This document shows, one piece after another, positions 43,996 through 52,614 of a stretch of 64,000 nucleotides of DNA. Position 1 is the first letter of the stretch. The number at the start of each line of letters is the position of its first letter. The notes under the pieces are model-generated. The model saw only the letters and a program-made list of their open reading frames with translations. It was not told the origin of the DNA and searched no databases. The stretch is taken from assembly GCA_019418225.1 (NCBI GenBank), contig DYCF01000004.1:62001-126000 (forward strand), in the 5' to 3' direction. A program made the translations under genes and the position numbers. Source of the stretch: Clostridiales bacterium (GTDB lineage Bacteria; Bacillota; Clostridia; Lachnospirales; Cellulosilyticaceae).

Positions 43996-44859
43996 TTGCC
44001 ACGCTTTGTGCATTTTTTTAAGACATTTTATCAAAAACAATTTTTCAGGTTGCCCGCCGAGCAAAAAGCTAAACTTCTGGCCCGGGATCATTTTTACTTT
44101 TTAGCCGGCATCTATTATATGGAGGCAAAAAAATATAAAGATGCTACACCTTGTTTTCAAAAGGCTAAAGCATATAGACATTTAATCGTAGTTTATCAAA
44201 AACAAGGACTTTACTCAAAAGCACTTGAAGTTGCTGAAGCTCACGGATTTTATGATTTAGGTGCTAAACTTTGTCTACAAATCGAGAACACAAAAAAGGC
44301 TGCCTCTTTTTATGCACATGAAAAACCTTTAAAAGCTGCCAAGTTATATGAAAAAGGTCATTTTTTCTTTGAAGCAGGTTTAAATTATCTTAAAGCTTAT
44401 GAACCTACCAAGGCCTTTGAATGTTTTAGCCAGTGTTCCAAATTAGCGGACAAGCAAAAAGGCCTAGATTACTTAAATGAATTCGGTCTTGTCCTTTATT
44501 TTACTAAACAGTACGAAGATGCCTTTAAAGTTTTCTTATCTCTAGAAGACTACTACTCTGCCCTAGATTGTGCAAAGAAACTAAAAGAACCTATTCTAAT
44601 TGATTCTGTTACAATGCTTCTCGCAGCCTATGAGGCTGAAAATGCACATTACTTATTGGCCGGCAAATGTGCTGAAACTGTAGCACCCGAACGTGCTCTT
44701 GTTTACTATGCACAAGGTAAATCTTATTATGACATGATTCGCCTGCTTATTTCAAGACAAGAATATGAAAAAGCAGTTAACGTCTGCATCCTACAAAATC
44801 AATTGGAAATGGCCTATGAGATTGCACATACCTATGATTCTACTTTAATGGTCATATAA
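43996..44859 (+). CDS. Alpha-solenoid (TPR-like) protein of unknown function
   Basis: 287 residues from a TTG start with AGGAGGTG six nt upstream; the in-frame GTG at 43987 lies inside that Shine-Dalgarno. The protein is a run of helical hairpins of about 30-35 residues resembling TPR or clathrin-heavy-chain-like repeats (FYFLAGIYYMEAKKYKDATPCFQKAKAY, YSKALEVAEAHGFYDLGAKLCLQIE, AAKLYEKGHFFFEAGLNYLKAYEPTKAFECF, LVLYFTKQYEDAFKVFLSL). It is rich in Tyr, Phe and Ala, with no signal peptide. It probably acts as a cytoplasmic protein-interaction scaffold; the partner is unknown. Single-gene unit, divergent from recU. Confidence 0.75.
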   Translation: MPRFVHFFKTFYQKQFFRLPAEQKAKLLARDHFYFLAGIYYMEAKKYKDATPCFQKAKAYRHLIVVYQKQGLYSKALEVAEAHGFYDLGAKLCLQIENTKKAASFYAHEKPLKAAKLYEKGHFFFEAGLNYLKAYEPTKAFECFSQCSKLADKQKGLDYLNEFGLVLYFTKQYEDAFKVFLSLEDYYSALDCAKKLKEPILIDSVTMLLAAYEAENAHYLLAGKCAETVAPERALVYYAQGKSYYDMIRLLISRQEYEKAVNVCILQNQLEMAYEIAHTYDSTLMVI

Positions 44860-44947
44860 CTTACATACATCTCATTTCAATTTATATACAAACTTTAAAA
44901 GCTGATTGATTATATATCACACTACTTAATAGCTATAATCACAAATA

Positions 44948-44975
44948 GAGCAATCACACATCTGTGTAATTGCTC
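44948..44975. terminator. Bidirectional terminator
   Basis: The 13-nt arms GAGCAATCACACA / TGTGTAATTGCTC pair with one mismatch around a 2-nt centre. They lie between convergent genes. Confidence 0.75.
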
Positions 44976-45000
44976 CATCTATTTTCATTCTTTCTTTATT

Positions 45001-45969
45001 TTATATAAGCGCTTCCCCAGCACAGATTTCAGAATAAATCTTAGGTGCAGGTACTGTAAACACGCGGTCTTGTAAATAAACAAATGGTGCTTTGCAAAGT
45101 TCAAACTTCACTTTATAGGCACATAATATTTGAGAACGAAGGCCATATTTACTTACAAAGTATTTATTTTCAAGTTGATCACCATACTTAGGGTCTCCAA
45201 TAATCGGATGACCAATTTGACTTAAATGGGCACGAATTTGATGTGTTTTACCTGTTACAAGCTGTACTTCTACAAGCGTATAACGACCATTTGTTTTTAA
45301 AGGTAAAATACGTGTTTCTACTGGTTTTGCCCCTTCTACATAATGCTCTGTAATGACCACTTCATTTTTGCCCTCTTGTTTTACATGATATCCTTTTAAA
45401 ATCATAGGAGCACTAATACGTCCTAATACAATACTCATGTAATATTTAGAGATTTGCTTGGTCTTTAACATATCACTTAAAACTTGTGTGGCGGCAATAT
45501 TTTTACCCACTAATACAATTCCAGCTGTATTACGGTCTAAGCGATTACATGGTGCTGGTGTAAATCCTTTAGACCTACTTGGGTCATAACTTCCATTTTC
45601 TTTTAAGTATGAAAGTACTTCATCTGCTAAGCTGTGACCGTCTGCATGGTCTTTTTGGGTTAAAAGGCCCATTGGCTTATCTGCAATAAGAATATTCTCG
45701 TCCTCATAAACTGTTTTAAAGCTAATAGGCACCTTAGCTACCTTCTTTTCTACAACAAATTCAGCAAATTGTTCCTCCGTAAAAAAGATCTTAATTTCAT
45801 CCTGTGCTTTTAAAATCTCATTGCCTTGAGGCTTTTTACCATTATATTTAATTTTTTTAGTACGCATGCCCTTGTAAATTAAACTTTTAGGACAACCGGC
45901 TAAATATTTACCTAAAAATTTATCCAATCTCTGATTGGCTTCTACATCAGTAATTACTATTTGTCTCAT
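45001..45969 (-). CDS. RluA-family pseudouridine synthase
   Basis: 322 residues: an N-terminal S4-like RNA-binding domain (NQRLDKFLGKYLAGCPKSLIYKGMRTKKIKYNGKK) and a synthase domain with the catalytic aspartate in NRLDRNTAGIVLVGK. The usual motif is HRLDRDTSG, so His and Asp flanking positions differ but the catalytic Asp is kept. The C-terminal motif VTGKTHQIRAHLSQIGHPIIGDPKYG is intact. It modifies rRNA or tRNA uridines; RluC and RluD types cannot be told apart here. Ends a three-gene run with the membrane protein and SDR genes. Confidence 0.9.
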   Translation of the reverse strand: MRQIVITDVEANQRLDKFLGKYLAGCPKSLIYKGMRTKKIKYNGKKPQGNEILKAQDEIKIFFTEEQFAEFVVEKKVAKVPISFKTVYEDENILIADKPMGLLTQKDHADGHSLADEVLSYLKENGSYDPSRSKGFTPAPCNRLDRNTAGIVLVGKNIAATQVLSDMLKTKQISKYYMSIVLGRISAPMILKGYHVKQEGKNEVVITEHYVEGAKPVETRILPLKTNGRYTLVEVQLVTGKTHQIRAHLSQIGHPIIGDPKYGDQLENKYFVSKYGLRSQILCAYKVKFELCKAPFVYLQDRVFTVPAPKIYSEICAGEALI

Positions 45970-45981
45970 TTTTCCACCATT

Positions 45982-46542
45982 TTACATTATTAATTCTTGA
46001 ATAAGTTGTGTATGTTCTTCCAACTTTTCACTTGTATAACAAGCATCCTTCTCAATTTTTACCATTGTGTTTTTAAGATTATTTTCAGTATCTAACTTTA
46101 CAAAATGAATTTGTTTTATTTCAATTCCTTTTGCTTTTAAACGATTTTCAAGCCAAAGTCTATTTTTCTTAAGTACTTCCTCGTTACATACTAAAAAGTA
46201 AATGCTTCTAGAGGTTACAACAATATGTTCAATTAATATAGTCGCTCTTGCATCCGGAATAATACAACTATGAAAGAGACTATAGCTTCCTTTCATAGTT
46301 TCAAGAATTTCACCTTCTCTGCTATTGCCATCTTTAAATTTTAAATAAACACATAAGCGTGATAAACTTAAGGCTAAACCAATCACTAAAAATCCTGAAA
46401 TAATTGTGAAGATATTCGCACGTTCCCCAGTTATCATAATGCCAATACCATAAACTATAACAACTACTAGCGTCCAAATGCCCGTATATATGCTATATTT
46501 TTTCTTTTGTTTTTTAATATAATCTTTTTCCTGTTTAATCAT
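45982..46542 (-). CDS. Hypothetical membrane protein, possible NERD-like domain
   Basis: 186 residues with a basic N-terminus (KKQKKKYS), two membrane helices at about 18-38 and 43-61, and a cytoplasmic C-terminal domain. The segment SYSLFHSCIIPDARATILIEHIVVTSRSIYFLVCNE resembles the start of NERD nuclease-related domains, where a strand with a hydrophobic VVTxxGIYxxE follows; acidic catalytic positions are not obvious. It starts 9 nt after the SDR stop and ends 12 nt before the RluA-family gene. I cannot assign a function. Confidence 0.6.
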   Translation of the reverse strand: MIKQEKDYIKKQKKKYSIYTGIWTLVVVIVYGIGIMITGERANIFTIISGFLVIGLALSLSRLCVYLKFKDGNSREGEILETMKGSYSLFHSCIIPDARATILIEHIVVTSRSIYFLVCNEEVLKKNRLWLENRLKAKGIEIKQIHFVKLDTENNLKNTMVKIEKDACYTSEKLEEHTQLIQELIM

Positions 46543-46550
46543 CCCATCAC

Positions 46551-47321
46551 CTACTGTGTATAAATCATTTTAACTGTCATGCCACCATCAATAACGAAAT
46601 TGCTACCAGTTATGAAACTTGCCTCATCCCCTGTTAGATACATAACCGCATTTACAATGTCTTCCGGCATTCCTACACGTCCTACCAAATGTTGTGCATG
46701 ATCGGCTTCTGTTAGTGCCGTAAACTTACGATACTTTTTCTTCTTATATTGTGAAACATCAATCCATCCTGGACTAATAGCATTCACTCGCACACGATGT
46801 GCTAAACTATTGGCTAAAGCATGGGTGAGTGCTAAAAGTGCACCCTTCGATGCAGAATAAGCCTCTGTATGTGGCTCACTCATCAAAGCCCTTGTAGAGG
46901 AAACATTAATAATGCTACTGCCTTCTGGCATATGTGGTCCACAGTACTTTGCACATATAAAAGCACCTGCTACATTGACACGCATCACTTGGTCAAAGGC
47001 CTCAACACTACTTGTAAAAAGTGTATCAGAGGCTTCTCCTGTATTAATTGCTGCATTATTAATTAATATATCAATCTTGCCGTAGCGTTCAATGACCATC
47101 TGTACCATATCTTTCACAGATTGTTCTGAGCTTACATCCGTTGGAATCATTAAACAGTCTCCACCAATTTCACAAATAGCAGCTTCTGTTTCTTTTCCAG
47201 CTTCCTCGTCAACTTCTGCAATAATGACACTCGCACTTCGTCTTGCATACTCTACAGCAATACAGTGTCCTATACCTTGCCCACTGCCTGTAATTACAAC
47301 AACTTTCCCTTTAAAGTCCAT
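46551..47321 (-). CDS. SDR-family oxidoreductase
   Basis: 256 residues, classical short-chain dehydrogenase. Cofactor loop TGSGQGIG at about 10-17, acidic Asp/Glu after the second strand (AEVDEE) suggesting NAD preference, NNAA, the catalytic serine in NVSSTR, Tyr-x3-Lys in YSASK, and the C-terminal ITGSNFVIDGGMT. The substrate is unknown. An ATG at 47348 adds nine residues (MHHSKRRKL), but AAAGGAGGAAGCTT directly precedes the ATG at 47321, so the shorter form is chosen. Confidence 0.88.
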   Translation of the reverse strand: MDFKGKVVVITGSGQGIGHCIAVEYARRSASVIIAEVDEEAGKETEAAICEIGGDCLMIPTDVSSEQSVKDMVQMVIERYGKIDILINNAAINTGEASDTLFTSSVEAFDQVMRVNVAGAFICAKYCGPHMPEGSSIINVSSTRALMSEPHTEAYSASKGALLALTHALANSLAHRVRVNAISPGWIDVSQYKKKKYRKFTALTEADHAQHLVGRVGMPEDIVNAVMYLTGDEASFITGSNFVIDGGMTVKMIYTQ

Positions 47322-47484
47322 AAGCTTCCTCCTTTTGCTATGATGCACCTCAACTTTAGTATCTTTTATTATAACAAATAATCTAAAAGACGTATACTCC
47401 TTATAGCGTTTATCCTTAAAAAATCACATTTTTTGTCATAATAACGTTGCGATTTTATATTTTGTCTTATTTTAGCATAAAATC

Positions 47485-47514
47485 AAGGGATGTTACGTTG
47501 ATGTAACATCCCTT
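47485..47514. terminator. Terminator after the M16C gene
   Basis: Perfect 12-bp arms AAGGGATGTTAC / GTAACATCCCTT with a 6-nt loop, beginning 11 nt after the M16C stop. The longer T run lies on the plus-strand side. Confidence 0.75.
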
Positions 47515-47525
47515 TTTATTACCTA

Positions 47526-50429
47526 TTAAATAGTTGTAAACTCTGTAAATAAATCTTTTGCTTCATCAACCTTTTGTGGACTACCAAAAACGCAGTACAT
47601 ATTTTGCTCAAGGCAAGCTTTAAGCATTGGTGCAAAGCTACGTAAAGTTTCATTGGTTGTAGCAAATAACTCATCTCGTGATGCTTGCTGTTCTTCTTGT
47701 TTAACACCTACTAAATGATATACTTGAGCTGTTTTACCCTCTGACGCTGGTGTATATGGAAAGTCTAACTGGCTAATTGTACCTATAAGATATTGTACAA
47801 GCTCACGTTCAGATAAATTAATATTTGCCACATAGTCTACTACTTCTTTATAAATTGTCAAGGTCTCCTTGATATTAGGGTCGCGATAAGAAGCAAAGAA
47901 CATGTTGCCACTTCTTCTGAAGTCACAGAAGCAACCATATGCACCATTTTGAACACGTACACGACTCCATAAATAATCCATCGATAAAATTGACTTAAGC
48001 ATCATAAGTCCACCATTATAATTATAGCCGGCTTCTTTAAAGTTATACCCTGTTGCCACATAATTTACTTGACTTGGATAAATTAAGGCTTCTTTTTCTT
48101 CACTTACTTCAAATTTCATTTGGAGTGGACTATAATCTGCTTCTTGCATGCCGTATAAGCCTTGTGTGATTTCTTCTGTAACAGTCTGTGTTAAATCCTC
48201 ATCTACTGTCACGCCCACTACAATACGCTTTTTATTATTAAGGTACGCATATGCTGTCTTAAGCCCTGCAATTGTTTCTTCTTTACGATTTTCCCAATCT
48301 TTTTCAATTTCACATACGAAATGATAGAAAGTAAGTCCTTTTGTTTTTTCTTCAAAGGCTTCTGCACTTGATAAATGTGAAAGTAATCTGCCATAAGCTA
48401 CACGATGACCATCTCCACTAATTGAGGATTCCATAAGTGCTTTCATTTCACGAATAATTTCTAAAAGACGCTCACCATTGTCAAATTGTGTATTCGTTAT
48501 AATTTCACGCATAATTGCAACTTGTTCTTTGATATGCTCCACAAGCGCTTTAGATTGAATTTGGAATACAGGTAGATATTTGTTGTGAGACCTTAAATCA
48601 TTTAGTCCTTGAATAGCAAATGAAATACTTCCTAAGTTCTCATCAATCACATGTGAAAGATCCTCATACTTATAGTTCTTTGTATCTAACTTACTAAGCA
48701 TTCCTACAATCATACCAAGATATGGCATATACTTATCTTCAATGCCCTCTAATTTAATATGCCAGTTAATATAAGCTATTTTATTTGTAAAAACAGGTGT
48801 TACAATAAACTGCGTACCGTCTTTTTCCATTGTGTGATAGCGTGGATAGGTACTTTCACGTCTTAAATCTTCTTTTTTAAGAAGCGGAATACAACTTAAT
48901 GTCTCAGGTGGGTCCACCTGTGCCTGGAAGTCATTAAAGCTTTTTGTTTGTGCAACTAATACTTGGATTTCCTCCTCTGATAGGCTTTTCTTATATTCTG
49001 CAAGAATTTGTGTTACCTTTTCATCCTGTTCTTTTTCAAGTCCAACCTTAGGATATAAAATAACTCTTGCTGCATGTGAATTACCAAGTAAATATTTCTT
49101 AATAAGTCCTTCAAAATAACCTGAATAAGCCTTTGCCTTAATATTTCCGATTTCTTCTTCATATTTTAAGTAAGTATATGGTGAAGCATCATATACCCAA
49201 CTCTTAAGCGCTGCTAAACCATAAAATAACCCTTTAGAATAACCGCTTGAATCACTTTCACGAAGTTCAAACTCTTTAACTTGAAGTGCACCTTTTAGAA
49301 GTGCTTCTGGAATACCTTCATTTGCAATTCTTGCCAGTTCATTTTGAATCACTTCATAAAAACGCTCTTTCTTATCTTCTTTTGCATTTTTAGCAACGAT
49401 TGTAAAGATTGGCTGTCTTAAATGTGTTTGGAAAGCACCATAAACATCTTCACCGATACCCTCGGCGATTAAGGCTTTCTTAAGAGGTGACGCTGGTGTA
49501 TCTAAAAGTATATACTCTAAAATAGACATAGCTAACATCAGCTCTCGATCTGTAGCTTCACCTACCACCATGTTATAAGATAAGAAAAGTCCATTTTCTT
49601 TATCTTCAGCAGCTGAGTAATAACTATGTTTTTCAATTTCCTCATTAAAAGCTGATTGTACTTTAATCTGACTATCAATTGGTGCATAATCAAATTTTGA
49701 TAAATATTCATTATCAATATAAGTAAGTGTCTCATTCACATCAATATTTCCATAAATACAAATATAACTATTTGATGGATGATAATATCTGCGATGGAAA
49801 TCTAAGAATTCCTCATAACTTAAGTCTGGAATACAGCTTGGTGCACCACCTGATTCATTTTTATAAGTTGTATCTGGGAAAAGTGTTTCTTTGATATAAC
49901 GGAAGCCAATTTCTTCTTGTGAAGAAAAGGCACCTTTCATCTCATTGTAAACAACACCTTTATAAACAATAGGGTCTTCTGGATTTTCTAAATGATAACG
50001 CCATCCTTCTTGCATAAGAATTTCTTTTTTGTCATAAATTTTAGGGAAAAAGACTGCATCTAAATATACATCCATTAAGTTATGGAAGTCTTTATCATTT
50101 TGACTTGAAATTGGATAAAGTGTTTTATCAGGATAAGTCATTGCGTTTAAATAAGTGTTAAGTGAACCTTTTGCAAGTTCTACGAATGGGTCCTTTAATG
50201 GATATTTCTTAGAACCACATAATACAGAGTGTTCAATAATATGGGCAACCCCTGTACTATTTGATGGTGGTGTTCTAAATCCAATACAAAAGCTTTTGTG
50301 TGCGTCATCATTTGGGATAATGAGTAATTTCGCTTTTGTTTTTTCATGTATATAAATATCAGCTTCGCTGTCTATTTCTTTAATATATTGTTGTTCTTGT
50401 AATGTATAACCTTTTACTGGATAAGCCAC
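47526..50429 (-). CDS. M16C family zinc metallopeptidase (presequence-protease-like)
   Basis: 967 residues, the length of the single-chain M16C/PreP family. The inverted zinc motif HxxEH appears as VAHIIEHSVLCGSKKYPLKDPF near residue 60, with the downstream glutamate region NEMKGAFSS. The second, inactive half (about 520-967) closes the chamber. Such enzymes degrade unfolded peptides; in bacteria they appear cytoplasmic and no signal peptide is visible. The start is GTG with AGGAGGGG five nt upstream. A 489-bp gap with a candidate small RNA lies upstream. Confidence 0.93.
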   Translation of the reverse strand: MAYPVKGYTLQEQQYIKEIDSEADIYIHEKTKAKLLIIPNDDAHKSFCIGFRTPPSNSTGVAHIIEHSVLCGSKKYPLKDPFVELAKGSLNTYLNAMTYPDKTLYPISSQNDKDFHNLMDVYLDAVFFPKIYDKKEILMQEGWRYHLENPEDPIVYKGVVYNEMKGAFSSQEEIGFRYIKETLFPDTTYKNESGGAPSCIPDLSYEEFLDFHRRYYHPSNSYICIYGNIDVNETLTYIDNEYLSKFDYAPIDSQIKVQSAFNEEIEKHSYYSAAEDKENGLFLSYNMVVGEATDRELMLAMSILEYILLDTPASPLKKALIAEGIGEDVYGAFQTHLRQPIFTIVAKNAKEDKKERFYEVIQNELARIANEGIPEALLKGALQVKEFELRESDSSGYSKGLFYGLAALKSWVYDASPYTYLKYEEEIGNIKAKAYSGYFEGLIKKYLLGNSHAARVILYPKVGLEKEQDEKVTQILAEYKKSLSEEEIQVLVAQTKSFNDFQAQVDPPETLSCIPLLKKEDLRRESTYPRYHTMEKDGTQFIVTPVFTNKIAYINWHIKLEGIEDKYMPYLGMIVGMLSKLDTKNYKYEDLSHVIDENLGSISFAIQGLNDLRSHNKYLPVFQIQSKALVEHIKEQVAIMREIITNTQFDNGERLLEIIREMKALMESSISGDGHRVAYGRLLSHLSSAEAFEEKTKGLTFYHFVCEIEKDWENRKEETIAGLKTAYAYLNNKKRIVVGVTVDEDLTQTVTEEITQGLYGMQEADYSPLQMKFEVSEEKEALIYPSQVNYVATGYNFKEAGYNYNGGLMMLKSILSMDYLWSRVRVQNGAYGCFCDFRRSGNMFFASYRDPNIKETLTIYKEVVDYVANINLSERELVQYLIGTISQLDFPYTPASEGKTAQVYHLVGVKQEEQQASRDELFATTNETLRSFAPMLKACLEQNMYCVFGSPQKVDEAKDLFTEFTTI

Positions 50430-50693
50430 AGCTTCCCCTCCTATTTCATTTTATTATTTTAATCATTAGTACAATTATAATCTTTGACCTTATTTTTGTC
50501 TACTTAACAAATACCTCCTTTATTCTAGTCCTTTTTCTTTGCCGTCTATTTAACTGTTTGCTACCGTATTTATTATTAACGTGCACTATGCCTTAAATTA
50601 TATTTATTCATATTACAAGGATTTAAGACGCAATTTGTACAAGAAGCTCCTTAAAATAGCACTGTATTTTATAATTAGTATGCCTATGTAAGC

Positions 50694-50854
50694 AAAAAAA
50701 AATAACACTATAAATAGTGTTATTTCAGGCTGTAGACAATTAACTTTTCCATAGTATTTTACTAGTCTAGAAATAGAAAACAGAGGTAAAAATGGACCTA
50801 AACTGCTCTTTTTACCCCTATTTTAATAGATTTTCTTGAATAATCCTCACTTAA
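50694..50854 (-). ncRNA. Candidate small RNA with intrinsic terminator
   Basis: Bounded by a good promoter (50861-50889) and a strong hairpin (50701-50724) followed by nine T on the minus strand, giving an RNA of about 160 nt. An internal GGTAAAAA/TTTTTACC stem (50785-50816) is visible. The only short frame of note is a ten-codon MEKLIVYSLK ending just before the terminator, without an evident ribosome binding site. It does not look like a T-box or a riboswitch I know. It could also be an attenuated leader of the M16C gene, which starts 265 nt further on. It accounts for most of the 489-bp gene-free stretch 50430-50918. Confidence 0.4.
50701..50724 (-). terminator. Palindromic terminator, copy 1
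   Basis: A near-perfect palindrome with arms AATAACACTA / TAGTGTTATT and a 4-nt centre, followed on the minus strand by nine T. Its sequence is repeated at 50897-50920. Confidence 0.75.
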
Positions 50855-50860
50855 TTTGTG

Positions 50861-50889
50861 AGTTTATTTTGGGAAAATTCATTTGTCAA
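50861..50889 (-). promoter_or_regulatory. Promoter of the candidate small RNA
   Basis: On the minus strand a perfect TTGACA (50884-50889) and TAAACT (50861-50866) at 17 bp. Confidence 0.5.
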
Positions 50890-50896
50890 CAATCTG

Positions 50897-50920
50897 ATAA
50901 CACTATAAATAGTGTTATTT
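50897..50920. repeat. Palindrome copy 2, overlapping the end of the coiled-coil gene
   Basis: Twenty-two bases identical to copy 1 (arms ATAACACTA / TAGTGTTAT). It overlaps the stop codon of the gene at 50919 and lacks a U-tract on the minus strand. The duplicate pair spans about 220 bp. Confidence 0.75.
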
Positions 50921-51461
50921 AATCCTGCTGCTCATTAATTTGATTAGCCATCTGTTTAAGTTCTTGGCGATTATCATATAGATTTCTTAAAGTTCCTGTG
51001 ATATCATATTCAAAGTTCTGCATATCTTGATGCACAGACTCAAGTGCTTCCTTAAGCTGTTTTTCTGCACTTTTAAAAAGGTCTTCTGCATAATCTACAG
51101 CTCCCATATGAATCTGTCTCGCATCTTCCTGGGCTGTCTCAATAATATTTTGTGCCTTTTCTCTTGCATACTGGGTAATTTCATGCTGATCAATTAAACT
51201 GGCTAATTTTTCATTAGCCTCCTCTAGAATAAGACGTGCCTCATTTTGTGCATCACCTAAAATCTTATTGCGCTCCTCAAGAATACGCTCTGATTGATAA
51301 ACCTCAGTTGGGAGCTTTAATCTAATGTCATTTATAATCTCAAGTACTTGCTGCTTATCTACAGAAATCTTACCTGAAAGAAATCCTGTCTTTCCATCTT
51401 CTATTAATTCATCAAGCTGATCTAATAACATGACGATTTCGCCGCATCTTGCATTTTCCAC
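50919..51461 (-). CDS. Coiled-coil protein downstream of coaD
   Basis: 180 residues, mostly charged coiled coil (VYQSERILEERNKILGDAQNEARLILEEANEKLASLIDQHE and following), rich in Glu, Gln and Ala, with no membrane segment. Similar proteins often follow coaD in Clostridia and are annotated only as ATPase-like or hypothetical. The GTG start has AAGGGG eight nt upstream and begins 5 nt after the coaD stop, so it belongs to the rsmD-coaD unit. The coiled coil recalls DivIVA or V-ATPase stalk subunits; no specific role can be claimed. Confidence 0.75.
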   Translation of the reverse strand: MENARCGEIVMLLDQLDELIEDGKTGFLSGKISVDKQQVLEIINDIRLKLPTEVYQSERILEERNKILGDAQNEARLILEEANEKLASLIDQHEITQYAREKAQNIIETAQEDARQIHMGAVDYAEDLFKSAEKQLKEALESVHQDMQNFEYDITGTLRNLYDNRQELKQMANQINEQQD

Positions 51462-51466
51462 TTTAA

Positions 51467-51952
51467 TTACCCCTTATCCCATTTATTTTTTAACTGTTCT
51501 TCGACGTAAGTTGGTACAATTCCATGAGGGAGTCTCTTATATAAAGAAAGTTCTCTCACACTACTTGAACTCACACACTGATGTTCAGGTGCAGTCATTA
51601 AAAAAATGGTTTCTACGCTTGGCATTAACTTTTTATTTATCTGTGCTAGCTGCATTTCTGCTGCTAAGTCTGCACCATTACGTAGGCCTCTAATAATTAA
51701 GTTGGTATTTTTCTGCATGGCATAGTCTACAAGCAGACCTGAGAAACTATCTATCTCTACATTATTTAAATGACTTGTCACAGCACTTAACATTTCTTTT
51801 CTCTCATCTACCGAAAATAAACCATTTCCTTTTTGATAGTTGTATAATACAGCCACAATTAAGTGATCTACTTGAGTAGCTGCACGTTCTATAATATCTA
51901 AATGACCACAAGTAACTGGGTCAAAACTACCTGGATAAATTCCTACCTTCAC
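51467..51952 (-). CDS. coaD: Phosphopantetheine adenylyltransferase
   Basis: 161 residues. The nucleotidyltransferase motif GSFDPVTCGHLDII contains the T/HxGH-type signature, and SSSVREL is the C-terminal ATP-binding motif. It makes dephospho-CoA from 4'-phosphopantetheine, the penultimate step of CoA synthesis. The GTG start is preceded by AGAGAGGA. It is placed 4 nt after rsmD, the usual rsmD-coaD pair. Confidence 0.96.
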   Translation of the reverse strand: MKVGIYPGSFDPVTCGHLDIIERAATQVDHLIVAVLYNYQKGNGLFSVDERKEMLSAVTSHLNNVEIDSFSGLLVDYAMQKNTNLIIRGLRNGADLAAEMQLAQINKKLMPSVETIFLMTAPEHQCVSSSSVRELSLYKRLPHGIVPTYVEEQLKNKWDKG

Positions 51953-51956
51953 TGTT

Positions 51957-52499
51957 TTATCCTCTCTTTAAAAAGCTCAGCACAGTTGTGCGATAATTCT
52001 TTTCTTTCCATAATACCAAATCTTGAGGGTATTTTACAATACTATTTGTACCACCTTCTAAAATAATATATCCCTCTTCACTTAACAAATCACAATCCAC
52101 GATATTTTGAAGTACATCGCCAATTGTTTCTAATGCATAAGGTGGGTCCATAAAAATAATATCAAACTTTTGACCTTTAAGCTGATTAATAGCTGCATTT
52201 ACATCACAGGCATAAATTTTAGCTTCATTTATAAGTCTTGTCTTTTCCAAATTTTCACGAATACATTTTAAAGCTTTTTCATCTCTTTCTACAAGTACAG
52301 CCATTTCAGCACCACGACTAAGGCTTTCAATGGCCATAGCACCACTCCCACTAAATAAGTCTAAGAAACGACACTGTGGAATATCAAAAGCAATCATATT
52401 AAAAATAGTTTCCTTAATACGATCTGTCGTAGGGCGTGTTCCCATTCCCTCCGGCGCCACTAAATTTGTTCCTCTACACTTACCACTAATTACTCTCAT
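51957..52499 (-). CDS. rsmD: 16S rRNA (guanine966-N2)-methyltransferase
   Basis: 180 residues. Opens with MRVISGKCRGTNL, followed by RPTTDRIKETIFN, the SAM-binding FLDLFSGSGAMAIESLSRGA and the catalytic FMDPPYAL motif. It methylates G966 of 16S rRNA. The ribosome binding site is GAGGAGG. Upstream is recG, separated by 115 bp in which I see nothing notable. Confidence 0.95.
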   Translation of the reverse strand: MRVISGKCRGTNLVAPEGMGTRPTTDRIKETIFNMIAFDIPQCRFLDLFSGSGAMAIESLSRGAEMAVLVERDEKALKCIRENLEKTRLINEAKIYACDVNAAINQLKGQKFDIIFMDPPYALETIGDVLQNIVDCDLLSEEGYIILEGGTNSIVKYPQDLVLWKEKNYRTTVLSFLKRG

Positions 52500-52614
52500 A
52501 CATAAGCCTCCTCATTCTAGTACCCTTCATTACTTACTAATACTCATTTATTACTTTAATTTTTCATTTTTAATTGCTTTCTACTTTATATTTTTCACTG
52601 CTTTTTCAAGGCTT

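Noticed and set aside
44860..45000. Intergenic gaps scanned for tRNA genes
   Set aside because: No cloverleaf or T-arm consensus was seen here or in the other gaps.
50701..50920. Paired palindromes considered as ends of a miniature transposable element
   Set aside because: Each end is itself a terminator-like hairpin, there is no clear target-site duplication, and no other copy is in the window.
52500..52614. 115-bp gap between recG and rsmD
   Set aside because: AT-rich, with no hairpin, promoter or frame that I could support.
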